Shown one piece after another: positions 21,160 through 33,770 of a DNA stretch of 64,000 nt; the first letter of the stretch is position 1, and each line of letters opens with the position of its first letter. Both the position numbers and the translations under genes were made by a program. Origin of the DNA: Allolobophora icterica. Its lineage: Eukaryota > Annelida > Clitellata > Crassiclitellata > Lumbricidae. The notes beneath the pieces are model-generated. The model was not told the origin of the DNA. It saw nothing but the letters and a program-made list of their open reading frames with translations, and ran no database searches. Location: assembly GCA_963556255.1 (NCBI GenBank), contig OY744611.1, positions 3,059,730-3,123,729 of the forward strand, written 5' to 3'.

Positions 21160-22140
21160 CTTAATCGATCAATCAATCAATCGTTTATTTTGCAACCAAC
21201 CAATTCAGTACAAAAGTCAGATGAGCAGAGATATGGTTATATTCGGCTACAAAAAGGGTGGCCCTGACGGGATCGAGGATCCCGCTATGTAGGGACACCG
21301 AGGTACAGATTTTAAATATGATCGAGGTGGCCAGGAGGTATGATATTTTAACTGAATCACGTATGAGTGCTTATTACAACCATGAGCACTTTGATTACCA
21401 TTTGCAAATGAAAAGAACGAAAAAACACAACTCACTGTGAAAATAGGAAATAAAGATCAGAATAAACGAATAAAAAAGGGAAATGAGAAGAAGAACAGAA
21501 AGTAAACAAAAATACTTAGAAAGCTAACTAACTGAAAAAATCTTAACTAACTACAAAGAAGCAAACTCAATTTACAAGCAATTGTTGTACAGTAATAAAA
21601 CTAGCAAGATAGGAATAGTCAATTGTCCTAGAAGATACTTACAAAATATTTCTTAACTAACTGAAACCACTTAACTACAGCGAAACAAAGATCAGTTTGC
21701 AATCAATTATTATACTGTAAATAGAGCGAGCGAGATAGGAAAGGTCAATTATCCTATTGATTCCAAAAGGTAAGTGCATGGTTTGCCTTTAAATATCCGT
21801 AAACTAGGAGATAGTGGTATTTCCATAGGGATATTCTCCCAAGTTACAACACCAATAAATCTGATAGAAAAGTGGCGCGTGTTAGTTCGGGCATAGGTAC
21901 GGCAATATGCGGTAGAGTTTCTAGTAAAGTGAGAGTGGACATCGGACACATGATCGAAGAAATTATTATATGCGAATGGCAGGAGGCTTCGAATATAGCG
22001 GTACATAAACTCTGCTACTTGAAGAGTCCTGATTTGGTCAATTGGTCCAAGTCTGTGCGGCTTTTGATAAGGTCTACCATGACATCGTCAATTAGTTTCT
22101 CTGGGCATTTCGGTAACCCGCTTGACTGGGTTCGCTAGCA
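21160..22140 (-). mobile_element. Non-LTR retroposon 3' part
   Basis: The minus-strand ORF 22006-21749 ends like several CR1/RTE-type polymerases: HVSDVHSHFTRNS, then FSIRFIGVVTWENIPMEI, then LRIFKGKPCTYLL. The plus-strand (ATCA)n run at 21167-21183 is its 3' tail read in reverse. About 550 bp of 3' UTR lies between. More broken coding sequence extends to about 22140. 5' truncated. Confidence 0.65.
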
Positions 22141-22617
22141 TTTGTGATGATCCAAGGTATAAATACTGTAGTCAATAATACTAGAAAACCAATCAACCTT
22201 TAATTTGCTCCCAAATTCTATTCTTAAATCTTCGTTTTGTTATTCGTTGAAACCAACAGATGTCGACTGATGCCAACACTTTAACGACGTCTTCGTCTCT
22301 CTGGTTGGGTGAAGAATTCAGTATCCAATGCAGAGACGAATTTTCTAAGATAGCATCCAACATCTCGAATGGAAGGTCATTCAGCTAAAATAATAATAGC
22401 TCACACTGCTATGTTTCTCGCTTAAGTCTTTCAAATAAATTACCCGATTAAATATAACGTCAACAGCTTTGCCGTTATGGTTTTTGCATTCCAGAAGAGT
22501 CATTTCCGGATGTAGTCGCTAATAATAATTCACAATTTAAATGTAACGTAAATGACCAACTTGGGATAAAACTAATTGAACAATTTACCTCTGCGTCAAT
22601 TAGAAATTATTTTAAAT
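22141..22617. other. Non-coding, no recognised feature
   Basis: No repeat terminus or domain seen between the retroposon and the Helentron-like element. Confidence 0.4.
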
Positions 22618-22697
22618 ACTAGTGTATTTGCCCGTCATAATTATGACGGCAGTGTATATCGTTGGTTAAAATGCTCTGATCGCCGTCGTCAAGACTG

Positions 22698-22748
22698 ACG
22701 TCACAAACGGTATCTGTTTCACAATAGAACAGAAACCGTTTGTGACGT
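22698..22748. repeat. Perfect 13-bp inverted repeat hairpin
   Basis: ACGTCACAAACGG (22698-22710) and CCGTTTGTGACGT (22736-22748) pair across a 25-bp loop, inside the left part of the Helentron-like element. Confidence 0.85.
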
Positions 22749-22808
22749 AGCGTTTATCGTCGGACGGACACTATATAGATATTATATCAATATAAATAAA
22801 GAGAAGAC

Positions 22809-22809
<1 letters not shown>

Positions 22810-22854
<45 letters not shown>
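22810..22854 (+). repeat. (TCTG)n microsatellite
   Basis: Eleven uninterrupted TCTG copies within the Helentron-like element, in the position where HINE-type elements often carry a microsatellite. Confidence 0.95.
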
Positions 22855-23049
22855 ACAGCGATGCTTGACCGCGATGCATTTCTACACCTTTCGACCTTTT
22901 CACTCCAAACCTTCACTACTGTCTCGGAGTGGGCATTACACACCCAGTGGTTGGCTTCGGGTTCCCCGTTTTCACCGCTTCCATGGTGTCCCTGGCCAAA
23001 ACCTCTCCCAAACCCCCACTTTTTACCTGGTCCAAACAAATTCGAGTCG

Positions 23050-23450
23050 ACTTATTTTCATTCGCCAGATGGCGCCGCCCGAGAAGATTCTGTGTGTTTG
23101 ACCGCCAATTCTTTGTCACCGGCACGCATTTCTAAAGATTCGCCAAATGGCGCAGCCGTAGGGATTTCACTTCACATTAACTTTTGTTGCTTATTCGCTA
23201 CAGGGATTGAAACTTATACTTAAATTTCACCGGCATGCATTTCCAAAGATTCGCAAGATGGCGCCGCCGTAGGGATTTCACTTCACATTAACGTTTGTTA
23301 CTTATCCGCCACATGGATTGAAACTTATACCTAAAGGAAGATTCTGTGTGTTTCACCGCCAATTCTCTTTCACCGGAATGCATTTCTAAAGATTCGCCAG
23401 ATGGCGCCGCCTTAGGGATTTCACTTAACATTAACTTTTGTTACTTAAAC
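23050..23450 (+). repeat. Direct repeats inside the Helentron-like element
   Basis: Three or more copies of a unit with GCATTTCTAAAGATTCGCCA, ATGGCGCCGCCGTAGGGATT, TCACTTCACATTAAC and GGATTGAAACTTATAC. Another copy lies at 24718-24860 beyond the inserted RTE and H2A pieces. Confidence 0.85.
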
Positions 23451-23476
23451 TTTTGGCCCGGGACACCATTCTTTCT

Positions 23477-24334
23477 TTATGTTCTCTGCCCACAGGCAGG
23501 TTCGTATGACCAATGACGCCATCGTTCTCTGTCTTGTGCTCTTCTCTTCAGTCCACTGTATCCTTCTTCTTTTGTCATCATCCAGTCTAGCAGCATTGCC
23601 CTCGGTCTTCCTCGCGTCTTTCTCCCCTCCATCCTTCCCTCCATGATGTCTCTTAGCAGTGTCTCACTCCTTAGGATGTGCCCGATCCATTTCCTTTGTC
23701 GTCCGCGTATAGTACTTGTGAGTGATCTTTGTTCTTCTACCATTTGCAGGATTTCCTCGTTCGTCCTCCGCTCCGCCCAGCTAACTCTCTCCATTCTGCG
23801 CCACACCCACATCTCGAATGCCTCCAATATTTTTATGTCGTCCTTCCTCATTGTCCATGTCTCGGAGCCGTACAGAACAATACTCCACACCAGTGTCTTC
23901 ACCATTCTCTTCTTTAGTTTCTTGCTTAAGCTTCCTCTCATCAGCTCTCCTCTTTTGTAAAATGCATCTTTTCCCATGGATATTCTTCTTTTTATTTCCT
24001 CGTGGCATCTTGCATCGTCTGTGATCACAATTCCTAGATAGCAAAACTTCTCCACCTGTTCTATTTCTTCTCCGTTTAGTGTGATCTTTATTGTTTGTGG
24101 TGTTATACCGCTTCTCTTGCTTATCTTCATTACCTTTGTCTTCTTTACGTTTATTTTCATTTCATATTCCAGCGATACCGTATTTAGACGATCCATCATC
24201 CTTTGCAAGCCCTCCTGGCTAGTTCCCAGCATCGCCTGGTCATCTGCAAATCTCAATGCCTTCACCCTTCTTCCTCCTACCTTTATCCCCTCCTCCATAT
24301 CCTCTAGCGTTTCTCTTATGATCTCTTCTATATA
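23477..24334 (-). pseudogene. RTE-like reverse transcriptase fragment
   Basis: An open frame of about 273 codons, plus in-frame lead-in from about 24334. It has the second half of a non-[18 protein letters not shown] with the catalytic FADD, then [34 protein letters not shown] and the basic C-terminus [13 protein letters not shown] and [10 protein letters not shown]. This order is typical of RTE-type polymerases common in invertebrates. The N-terminal endonuclease and first RT motifs are absent, and the fragment lies between host-histone and HINE repeat sequence. It was probably captured; the open frame suggests a recent event. Confidence 0.8.
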
Positions 24335-24351
24335 AGAAGAATTCGCAAGAA

Positions 24352-24585
24352 TTACTTGGCGGCTCCACCAGTCACTTTCTGCGTTTTCTTGGGCAGAAGA
24401 ACGGCCTGGATGTTCGGCAGGACACCGCCCTGAGCGATCGTCACGCCAGACAGGAGCTTGTTCAGCTCCTCATCGTTGCGGATGGCCAGCTGTAGGTGAC
24501 GAGGGATTATCCTCGTCTTCTTGTTGTCGCGAGCCGCGTTTCCAGCTAGCTCAAGGACCTCGGCCGCGAGATACTCCGTGACCGC
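24352..24585 (-). pseudogene. Captured histone H2A 3' fragment
   Basis: About 77 codons match the C-terminal two-thirds of canonical histone H2A. They start in helix 2 ([20 protein letters not shown]) and continue through [39 protein letters not shown] and KKTQK to a natural stop. The N-terminal tail and first helix are missing; upstream the frame runs into repeat-derived residues of the Helentron-like element. The frame is intact and GC-rich compared with its surroundings. With no histone promoter or start it is best read as a host gene piece carried by the transposon. Confidence 0.9.
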
Positions 24586-24888
24586 CGGGACATCATGGAA
24601 GCGGTGAAAACGGGGGACACGAAACCGACCACTGGGTGTGTAATGCCCACCCCGAGATAGTAATGAAGGTTTGGAGTGAAAAGGTCCAAAGCTGTAGAAA
24701 TGCAATAAATTTTGTTACTTATTCGCTACAGGGATTGAAACTTATACCTAAATTTAACCGCCATGCATTTCTAAACATTCGCCAGATGGCGCCGCCGTAG
24801 GGATTTCACTTCACATTAACATTTGTTGCTTATTCGATACAGGGATTGAAACTTATAACTCCTGGCAACGTCGGGTAAACCAGCTAGT

Positions 24889-25345
24889 GTATAGATAATG
24901 CTGAGCCTCGCACGTAATGAGGAGTTACGTTATTTGTGTTTCAATCATATTTTATAGCATAACTTCTTGTCAGAGTTCAATTTTGAAGCAAAAAAATTTC
25001 GGATTCTAAAGCAATGTTTGTAAGTTATAAAGGTACATCAATAAGTGTAATTTGATTTTCGGTCGCTAAAGCACCATTTAATATAAATAAACAATCTGGA
25101 GCGCTAAACTGATAAAATACCTTGACAGATAATTTTCTGTAACTTTCCTATATTGACCACCAGCAAAATAAAGTCTTATAATTGTAACTTGTTCCTCAGC
25201 AAAAACAGGGCAATAGCGGGACATCGACCTAATCTATTAATGACTTTTTATCACCAAACCTCGCTTGACTTTGTTCAGTAATCAAAGTTGCACAATCTCT
25301 CGGCTAAGATTAAATTAGAACACTCTATCACCTGGCACCGGACAG
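24889..25345. other. Non-coding, no recognised feature
   Basis: AT-rich sequence between two transposon blocks with no motif or ORF of interest. Confidence 0.4.
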
Positions 25346-25800
25346 CAGGGGCGCCTCCAGGATTTTGTGTGTGTATGCACAACATGCATGAGACCATGCG
25401 GCGATCCCGAAGGATTGAGGGGGACAAGACCCCACGTTTAGCACTCGGGACACAGTATACAGTTCGTCCCTTCAAATTTTGAAGAAGGACCGGAACAAGG
25501 TCAATAAATTTGTTTAGAGTGTGAGCGGTAAAACTATTTTAAATTCTTTTTTGACCAGATCAGTTCAAAAGTGTCCCGTGCTTCCCCCCAATCTGTCAAA
25601 CAAGATCGCCGCCAGTGCAAGAGACCACGCGTACGTAGGCCGTGGACCGGGGACGAAGTGAGCAAAGCGAACCGCGAGCGAAACAAGCTACTGGCGATTT
25701 ATAGAAGGTCTGGTGGATCATCGTAAGCTCCCCAGCCCAACGCTTTTGGGAGCATTTGGGGTTAAATAAAGGCAATTTTGGGATACCTAAAACACAGACA
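25346..25800. mobile_element. Possible hAT-type fragment
   Basis: CAGGGGCGCCTCCAGGATTTTG near 25345 is a hAT-like left terminus seen widely in animals. GGGACACAGTATACAGTT and CAAACAAGATCGCCGCC are shared with 53340-53750, so both are copies of one family. The right end and TSD are not identified. Confidence 0.45.
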
Positions 25801-25899
25801 GCTATAATAAACCGAGTATCATTTTCCATGCAAGCATGGGTCAGATGTGGATTTGTTAACGGTCCACGGCCTACTCCCTGGATATCTGTGGGACGTCGG

Positions 25900-27140
<1,241 letters not shown>

Positions 27141-27149
27141 TGATAAAAA

Positions 27150-28150
27150 TCACAATTTTTAGACTTTTCTAAGGCTTTTGACACTGTCAGACACTCTTTC
27201 CTGGCCGACCAACTGGCCATTGCACTAAGTTCCATGGTATCACATCGTCTCTGGCCTGAATTAATGCAAGTATCATACAGGGCTCCGGCATGGGTCCCAC
27301 CAATTTTGTTGTAGCCATGTCTGGTTTAAAACCTCTCTACCACTTTAATCGCATCTTCAAATAAGCAGATGACTGCTATCTTCTCATACTGTCTTCTAAT
27401 ATCTCCACCACTGTTGCAGAACTTGATCACATAAATGCCTGGGCCCAGAGATGCAATCTTCATCTTAACCATTCTAAATCCAGCGACATTATCTTCACCA
27501 AGTCCAAGACGATCCTTAAATCCTATCCACCACCTATATGCGGAATCTCAAGGGTCTCTTCATTAAAAATATTAGGAATTGAAATAACCGATAAGTTTGA
27601 ATTCTCTCCTTATATCTAACAACTGAGCATAAAGGCTAAACAATCCCTTTACGCTCATCGTATCTTGATTTCTCATGGGCTCTCGGGCCCCAGACTTCAT
27701 GACGTGATACGGGCTACCACTGTATGCTATGCTGTTCCCAGGTATGGTTGCTTTGCCAACAAGCAGGAACTTGATCATTTGGGCGCAATTATTCGTAAGT
27801 TGGTTCGTCTTGGCTCCCTCCCTCTTTCTTTTCCTACTTTTGAGGAACTCTGCAAAAAAGCTGATCGTGGTCTCTTTAATAGCATTTTCAAAAACCCTAG
27901 TCACCTCCTCATTGACCTTCTACCTCCCGTTCTAAAGACCGGGTATGATTTGCGCCCTCGTTCCCATAATCTGAATCTCCCTAGATTTGACTCCCTTACC
28001 CAACGAGGTTTCCTGTGTAGGATGCTGTACAGTTAGGCTCTGTTTCTATTATTTCATTTATCATCTAACGTCATTATTACTGTTATATTTTTTCTTTCCC
28101 CTTGTGTATGTAAAGCGCTGTGCGTTTGCTAGCGTTTATTAAAGAATATA
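27150..28150 (+). mobile_element. Jockey-like retroposon, 3' half
   Basis: A broken frame starts with the RT motif DFSKAFDTVRHSFL (about 27165-27205). It continues through a degraded ADD box (ADDCYLL, about 27366-27386) and WAQRCNLHLNHSKS (27442-27482), and ends with ORF 27665-28036. That ORF gives KKADRGLFNSIFKNPSHLL, then LLPPVLKTGYDLRPRSHN and a RGFLCRMLY end. This C-terminal layout is shared with mobile-element Jockey-type proteins. Several stops and frameshifts make it a pseudogene; the tail is (TTAA)n. Confidence 0.78.
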
Positions 28151-28180
28151 TTTAATTAATTAATTAATTAATTAATTAAT
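28151..28180 (+). repeat. (TTAA)n tail
   Basis: Seven TTAA copies ending the Jockey-like retroposon. Confidence 0.9.
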
Positions 28181-28194
28181 GCATAGTTAAACGC

Positions 28195-28485
28195 CATTTG
28201 TACGATTTTCTTTTATTTCGGCTATCAGGATAATCACGCTGGAGGCTCCAGCAATAGTCTGCCATCATGTGTCTGTCCCATTTGCCTTGATAGCTTTCTT
28301 CCATGACCTTTATATCTTGGTGAAACCTCTCACCTTGTTCCTAAGTCTGACATGTCCAAGATTATATGGAAATCTATTTAAGTGGCTGTGAAGAAAGTAT
28401 ACCTTTATGCTCATATTAGTACCCAAATTTCTTAAGTTTGTGAGCATGTTTTGCACCAGTTCTTCGTAATTGTCTGATTAGTTGT
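28195..28485 (-). pseudogene. Transposon-associated ORF fragment, one frameshift
   Basis: The minus strand first reads NYEELVQNMLTNLRNLG and VYFLHSHLNRFP. After one frame change it reads EQGERFHQDIKVMEESYQGK, then DRHMMADYCWSLQRD. This matches, by memory, a protein repeated many times in arthropod, cnidarian and other invertebrate genomes that is thought to be transposon-derived. I cannot name its superfamily. The fragment is short and frameshifted, so not functional. Confidence 0.65.
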
Positions 28486-28735
28486 TGCCTAAAACGTTCT
28501 GCACAACTAAGACAAAACTGAAACAGGCAGAAGCTTCAGGACCATTCATACATTTTGTGAAATCAGAATCCATGATAAGTTTACGATTCCAACTTATATA
28601 GCATTCGAAGTGTCCGGAGTGGGGGTAGGTAACAGTGTTTGGACATGGTCCGGACAGGGTGTCCGGACAGTTCACAGAGTACAGAGGGACAGCAACTAAC
28701 ATCAAGACATAATCCGAGCCAAACAAGTAAATACA

Positions 28736-28885
28736 TGCACACATACAGGCAGACATATACACACATACAAAGACACATACAAAGACACATACGCACACAA
28801 ACAAAGACACATACGCACATATACAAAGACACATACGCACACATACAAAGAAGCATACAAACACACATACAAGGAGACAAACACA
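28736..28885 (+). repeat. ACACATACAAAG minisatellite
   Basis: Degenerate 12-18 bp units built from ACACATACAAAGACAC and ACATACGCACAC words, about nine copies. The Cys/Val-rich minus-strand ORFs (28478-28925) are repeat artefacts. Confidence 0.85.
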
Positions 28886-29397
28886 CGGACACGATGCTGG
28901 CCGGCAAATTCGCTACAAAACACAAAATTTAAATATTTAGTTGTTTATTTCGAGGTGTCCATTATCTCAAGAACTAGAGCCAATTCGAAAAAACCACTTC
29001 CATTTCTGAATTCAGCGACCCCAAAATACCAAAGATTTGTTCAAATATCCTTGGCAACGAGAAAAAATTTTTTATTTGTTGACCAGTGTAATGAGTCATT
29101 ATGGCGCTTTCTGCATTTGCTACAAATAGGCTATATGTCCTTTTCCCAACTTCTCTGATTCATTTGTTTTTTTTAAACTTAAAATTACGCACGAAACTGT
29201 CCTTTTCAAAATATTCCCACCAGTGGAAATTTCTTTAATACCCTGTGGGTCAGACAGTTGAACCAAATGTTACGTGTTTTTAATGTAACTTCGTTTGGCC
29301 TGTAGTAAGTTGCCCATGCACACATATTGTTTTTGCCAGCGAGGCGTATTGAGCTTAAGCAGTATCGCTTTCAAATGCCATAGCAATTCGGCGATGG

Positions 29398-30040
29398 TCA
29401 CTTTATGTCAAAATCCTTCAAAACTTTCTCAGCGTTTATATCCACATCATTATGAATATGCATCAACGCCAGACTACATAAGCGATCGGATGCCATAGTT
29501 GAACGTAGATAAGTCTTGAGTCGCTTCAACGCACTAAAGCTCCTCTCAGTTGAAGCCACTGATACAGGCATAGTGAATAAAATCAATAATTATGTGTTAA
29601 GATTTGGATATAAATCCTTCGTCATAGGCGCGCAGTCTTGAAGGAGATTTCTGTTTTCTTGTCAAAGTCCTTCCTCTTGAATTGCCAACGTTCCAGTTCA
29701 ACCGCAACATCTTGTACTGAAATAAACTGTTCGTAAGTTCCATGGAAGCGACATTCTGAGGTAGTAGATGTGAAGCTTGAATTCGATCATGAGCACTCAA
29801 CAGACGCGTTTGAATTTCTGTTCGAGGTGATCCAAGAAAGGATTGTGCAGATTAATTCTGAAGTGTTCATCTAGGCGTACACTTTGTGACGGTGTATTTG
29901 CACGCTGAGGCTGCTTGCCCGAACCAAGCACTCTAGGCATCCACACGTCAACCTCTAATCTTGATGCTAATTCTGTAGCTACGTCATATAACTGGGTGAA
30001 GGAATCGTGTCGCTTGGTTTGCAGTTGATGAACCGCTGTA
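29398..30040 (-). pseudogene. hAT transposase C-terminal relic (ZMYM1-like)
   Basis: The minus frame 29586-29398 gives the hAT dimerisation end: MPVSVASTERSFSALKRLKT, then LRSTMASDRLCSLALMHIHN. Upstream, 29800-29597 gives SAHDRIQASHLLPQNV and further transposase-like sequence up to about 30040 in broken frames. hAT transposases cut and paste elements with 8-bp TSDs; this copy lacks an intact catalytic region. It may have mobilised some of the local MITEs, but no shared TIR proves that. Confidence 0.75.
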
Positions 30041-30150
30041 AATAATTAGGCCTACGTTACTGACGTACGTGCTTGCACTATGCTTAGTAGGTTAGTAAGT
30101 TAGCGTACTTAACCTACTAATTCACTAGACGGTGTTAGACTGTTAGTTCA

Positions 30151-30225
30151 GTGGCGTCACTAGGGGTGCGGACCGCACCGCGTGACACCTTCAGAGGGGT
30201 GACACCAAAATGACAAAATGACTGT
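30151..30225 (+). mobile_element. hAT terminus fragment
   Basis: CAGTGGCGTCACTAGGGGTG with GCGGACCGCACCGCGTGACACC is a well-known style of animal hAT left end. No matching right terminus nearby, so it is truncated after about 75 bp. Confidence 0.5.
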
Positions 30226-30329
30226 CTACTAATATTGTTGTGCAGAGTTTCAGCAGAAATTTACTATTTTAAAATTAACAATAGCAGAAATACAAAGCAT
30301 GCTTATTTACTTTTTGAACCTTCTAATGT

Positions 30330-30790
30330 GCTCCGGTCAGTGCCCTACCTTGAACCGTTGGGCCCTCTCCCGTCCAGTCAATCTGGCTTCAGAGCCCTGC
30401 ATTCTACTGAAACTGCTCTTTAATCACTCCATTCTGACATCTACATTGCAGTTGATAAATCTCATTTCACCCTTCTGGCTCTCTTGACGTTTCCTCTCCA
30501 TTCGACATAGCCTCTTACACCGTCTTGAGATTACCTTTGGAATTAGTGGGCCCTATCCATTGGTTTCGGTCCTACCTCTAGAGCCGCTCTCTAGTGGTCA
30601 TCCTCTGTGACTCCAGAACCAGCCCATTAAATTTGGGGTTCCCCAGGGATCCGTGCTTGGTCCACTTCTGTAATTCGTGTTTACCCCAGACATTCCATCC
30701 CTCTTTACTAAGGACCAGGCATCAAAATCAGCTGTATTCGCTTTGTCAAGTTCTCTCAAGGCCTTTTAAATTTCTGTTGTATTAGAATCA
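30330..30790 (+). mobile_element. L2-like reverse transcriptase fragment
   Basis: Broken frames read QSGFRALHSTETAL (30381-30422), then about 230 bp later FGVPQGSVLGPLL (30636-30670), both characteristic RT blocks of CR1/L2 elements. Stops between and after show decay. Neither the endonuclease nor the 3' tail is present. Confidence 0.75.
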
Positions 30791-32033
30791 CCAAGTCACA
30801 TGGAAAATTATATAGGCTAGAAGATCGTTTTCTATTCTTGTGCGCGCAGTGTCGCTACACAAATTGACACTGTATTGGCTTTTTTTTACTGTGTACACGA
30901 CGGGCGCACCACACATTGGTTCCAGTTCCAGTGTATCTTTGTCACTTAGGCATCAATAAACCTTTGTTGAATGCCTGAAGACATTATGATGACAAGATAA
31001 TCAGAAGGAATAACAATAAACAATCCACTGAACTAAAATAAATAGCATCTTTAAAAACATTTTCCGATTTTGGAAAACCAATAAAACACTACCTATTAAA
31101 AGTTTTACTGCAATAACTATGATGAATCTGCATTTCAACTTAAATCCAAAGTCACAGCCTGCGATTAATGAAATGAAATCAAAAGAATATTGTTTCTTGA
31201 AACTGGCTCTGAAACTCAATCAAGGTTGTTTTCTATGTCAAACAAATAGGTTCAAATTTGTAGTTATATTTGAAGTACCAGAGATGATGACATTGTATAT
31301 AGGCCCTAATTGTTTTCGTTGCAGTTTTATTTGCTATAATGTAGTCATTTATAAAAAGGACTTTGTCAACCTTACCGTTGTCTTCGAAGGCTGTTGCTCG
31401 TTTTCTGCTTAAACATAAAAAATGTGTGGATATTCATTTTTCCCCGAATGTATTTCAACTGAAAATGTACTGTATAAAAGTGTATATTCACGCATAATAC
31501 ACATATTTTACACTATGAAAACTTATAGGTAATAGAAAGCTGACAACTTGTCTATAAGTCTCTCGAATGAACTGGTTTTCGTAAAAATGAGCAAAATACC
31601 AAGAGTTTAAATGCAATTAAAAAGTAAAAGTTTGATAATAGAGATCCAAGAAATATTTCCATGCTCACCTTCATCAATAGTACTCTCTACTATCAGAGCG
31701 AAGGCTGTCGTATAAATGCTACAGTAGTTTTGATAATCTGCTAATGTATGAAACTTGCAAGTCCCTATCAGCACCTATCCAATGTCTCTGTTGGCCTTTA
31801 CTCTCCAGGTAGTGACCTGAACTCCTTGAATGAGGGAGTCGACGTTGGCTAGATCTAGACAATAAGCTTCCGAACACCGTCTAAAACTCTGAGAAACACC
31901 GGTGAAAGAGGAAACTGACACCGTGAACGCATTCTTCGTCTGATTAGTCTTTCACACTCCTCTTCTTCAACGTTTATTAGTCTTTAAACTTCGAATATCG
32001 TGTCTACTGTCAGGTCTGGTTGTGAATAGGCCT
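30791..32033. other. Non-coding, no recognised feature
   Basis: Unique AT-rich sequence. ORFs 31001-31219 and 31119-31412 overlap on opposite strands without motifs. Confidence 0.4.
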
Positions 32034-32034
32034 A

Positions 32035-32100
32035 CCTCGGTTAGGTTCTGATTGTGAATACCTCGGTTAGGTTCTGATTGTGAATACCTCGGTTAGGTTC
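32035..32100 (+). repeat. 26-bp tandem repeat
   Basis: Unit CCTCGGTTAGGTTCTGATTG plus TGAATA, two full copies and a partial third; a diverged start lies just upstream (TCTGGTTGTGAATAGG). Confidence 0.85.
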
Positions 32101-32365
32101 TTCGTGTCCTCGGAAGCTCGCCGGTGATGACTGTAATAGTTATCTGAACAAGGTTCGCTCATTGATTAACTGTTGTCTCTAGTGACGTCAGTTAGGTCAG
32201 CCTGATTGTGCGAGGTACAAAAATGCGCTATAGCAAGTGCCTACATACACACATACTTTTAGGAATGCGGTCATTTTGGTGACGCTTCGTGATGCATTGT
32301 TATCACGGAGTCATCAAGCGATAGTGTGCTAACGCTATTCCTTTTAACTTCACTATTGTACAGAT

Positions 32366-33244
32366 CAGTCTTGTTGTCCTCGAGAACATGACTGTATTAC
32401 ATGTCTTGGTCTCGAGTGCACTCGAGTTCGTTTTTAAAAGTCTTGGTCTTGGTCTTGAAACCAAAAGTCTTGGTCTTAGTCTTGGTCTTGAAGTTCAAAG
32501 TCTTGGTCTTGGTCTTGAGGTTCAAAGTCTTGGTCTTGGTTTTGCAAGACCAAGACAATTTAAAAGACTGTCAATATGAACAGTCATTTAACAATCGCAA
32601 GAATTCAAAATATATCCAATAATGACTGTAACAATTATTGTTTTAGTATTTACACGGTTTGAATGAGGCTTTACTGTTGTTTCGGGCAATTATTTTGACT
32701 ATCGGTTATTTACCATGGAATGATTTTAAAACAGACTCACGATTTGTACATTTACATCCGGTGCTTGAAAAGCTGCTGTGTGTGCCAGTGACTTCAGCAC
32801 CTGTAGACCGTATTGTTTGACATGACAGAATTTTATGAGGCCCACAGGTCACGTCTCGGTCAGAAAATTCTGAGCGAATTGATTTTTATAAAATGCAGCA
32901 GGCATTTGGAATAACATTTCGCATGAAGGACTTTTGTAAATACGAATACGGAATTCTCTGCAGTTAGTCTGCACTTAGCGTTGTTTTGCTTGAATAAAAT
33001 AAAAGACTCATGTTTTCATTAAAAATAACGAGTAGTCCGACTTGACAATGTTTTTAGTAAGGAATAGAAGTCTGTATATGATTGTGATTTTTGGGTCTTG
33101 GTCTCGGTCTTGGTGTTGAGGTGGAAATTCTTGGTCTGGGTCTTGGTCTTGAGGTTCAAAGTCTTGGTCTTGGTCTTAAGGTTCAAAGTCTTGATCTTGG
33201 TCTTGGTCTTGTTCTTGAGGTTTAAGGTCTTGACAACAAGACTG
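32366..33244. mobile_element. hAT-like MITE with CTTGGT-repeat arms
   Basis: The left end CAGTCTTGTTGTC (32366-32378) is the inverse of GACAACAAGACTG (33232-33244). Flanking octamers GTACAGAT and GTACCGGT agree at 6 of 8, consistent with an aged hAT TSD. Near both ends are arrays of GTCTTGGTCTTGGTCTTGAG and AGGTTCAAA units (32430-32550, 33093-33230) in the same orientation. ORFs through them are repeat artefacts. Confidence 0.6.
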
Positions 33245-33612
33245 GTACCGGTATATAATATATTGAAATAAGGCACATGAAAATATAATATATTCAACGA
33301 TGCGATACCACAGCCACCTTCGATACAGACATGTAGCACACACTTCATGGGAACTGCCGTGAAGGATTGGACTTTTCCACTACTTCCTATACCCAGAATT
33401 TCCTCCCGGAGTCGACCAATCTGTAGCAAGGCTTGTGTTGCATAGGAGATCTTCTGTATGTGAATCAAGGCTTCTACGTATGTTAAAAATGTAGGCCCTA
33501 TGCGCTTTATAACTGTCGTAACAAATACGCTACGTTACATCATAATAACTGAACGTTTGAAACGTATATAATTATACATAGCAGAGTTGATGCCGAGAAC
33601 CAATAACAGTGT

Positions 33613-33613
<1 letters not shown>

Positions 33614-33643
<30 letters not shown>

Positions 33644-33653
33644 TAAATAAATA

Positions 33654-33722
<69 letters not shown>

Positions 33723-33767
33723 AATAATGAAAATAATAATAATAAGAATAATAATAATAATGATCAT
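33614..33767. repeat. (TAA)n microsatellite, interrupted
   Basis: ATA/TAA triplets with AAAT and TGA interruptions. Directly abuts the GC-rich triplet array. Confidence 0.95.
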
Positions 33768-33770
33768 CGT

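Larger units (their letters stand above)
22618..24888. mobile_element. Helentron/HINE-like composite element
   Basis: The left end ACTAGTGTATTTGCCCG and the right end, read in reverse ACTAGCTGGTTTACCCG, are a matching pair. Next to each is a stem: perfect palindrome CCGTCATAATTATGACGG (22632-22649) on the left and CCTGGCAACGTCGGG (24861-24875) on the right. Asymmetric terminal repeats with adjacent stem-loops and a CTAGT end are what I expect of Helitron2/Helentron relatives. The interior holds a TCTG microsatellite, inverted 120-bp copies (about 22868-22990 versus 24590-24715), 110-170 bp direct repeats, an RTE-like fragment and a histone H2A fragment. No Rep/helicase is seen, so it is non-autonomous. 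Superfamily is inference. Confidence 0.6.

Noticed and set aside
24352..24705. Functional histone H2A gene
   Set aside because: Lacks the N-terminal tail and first helix and has repeat-derived sequence upstream; captured fragment.
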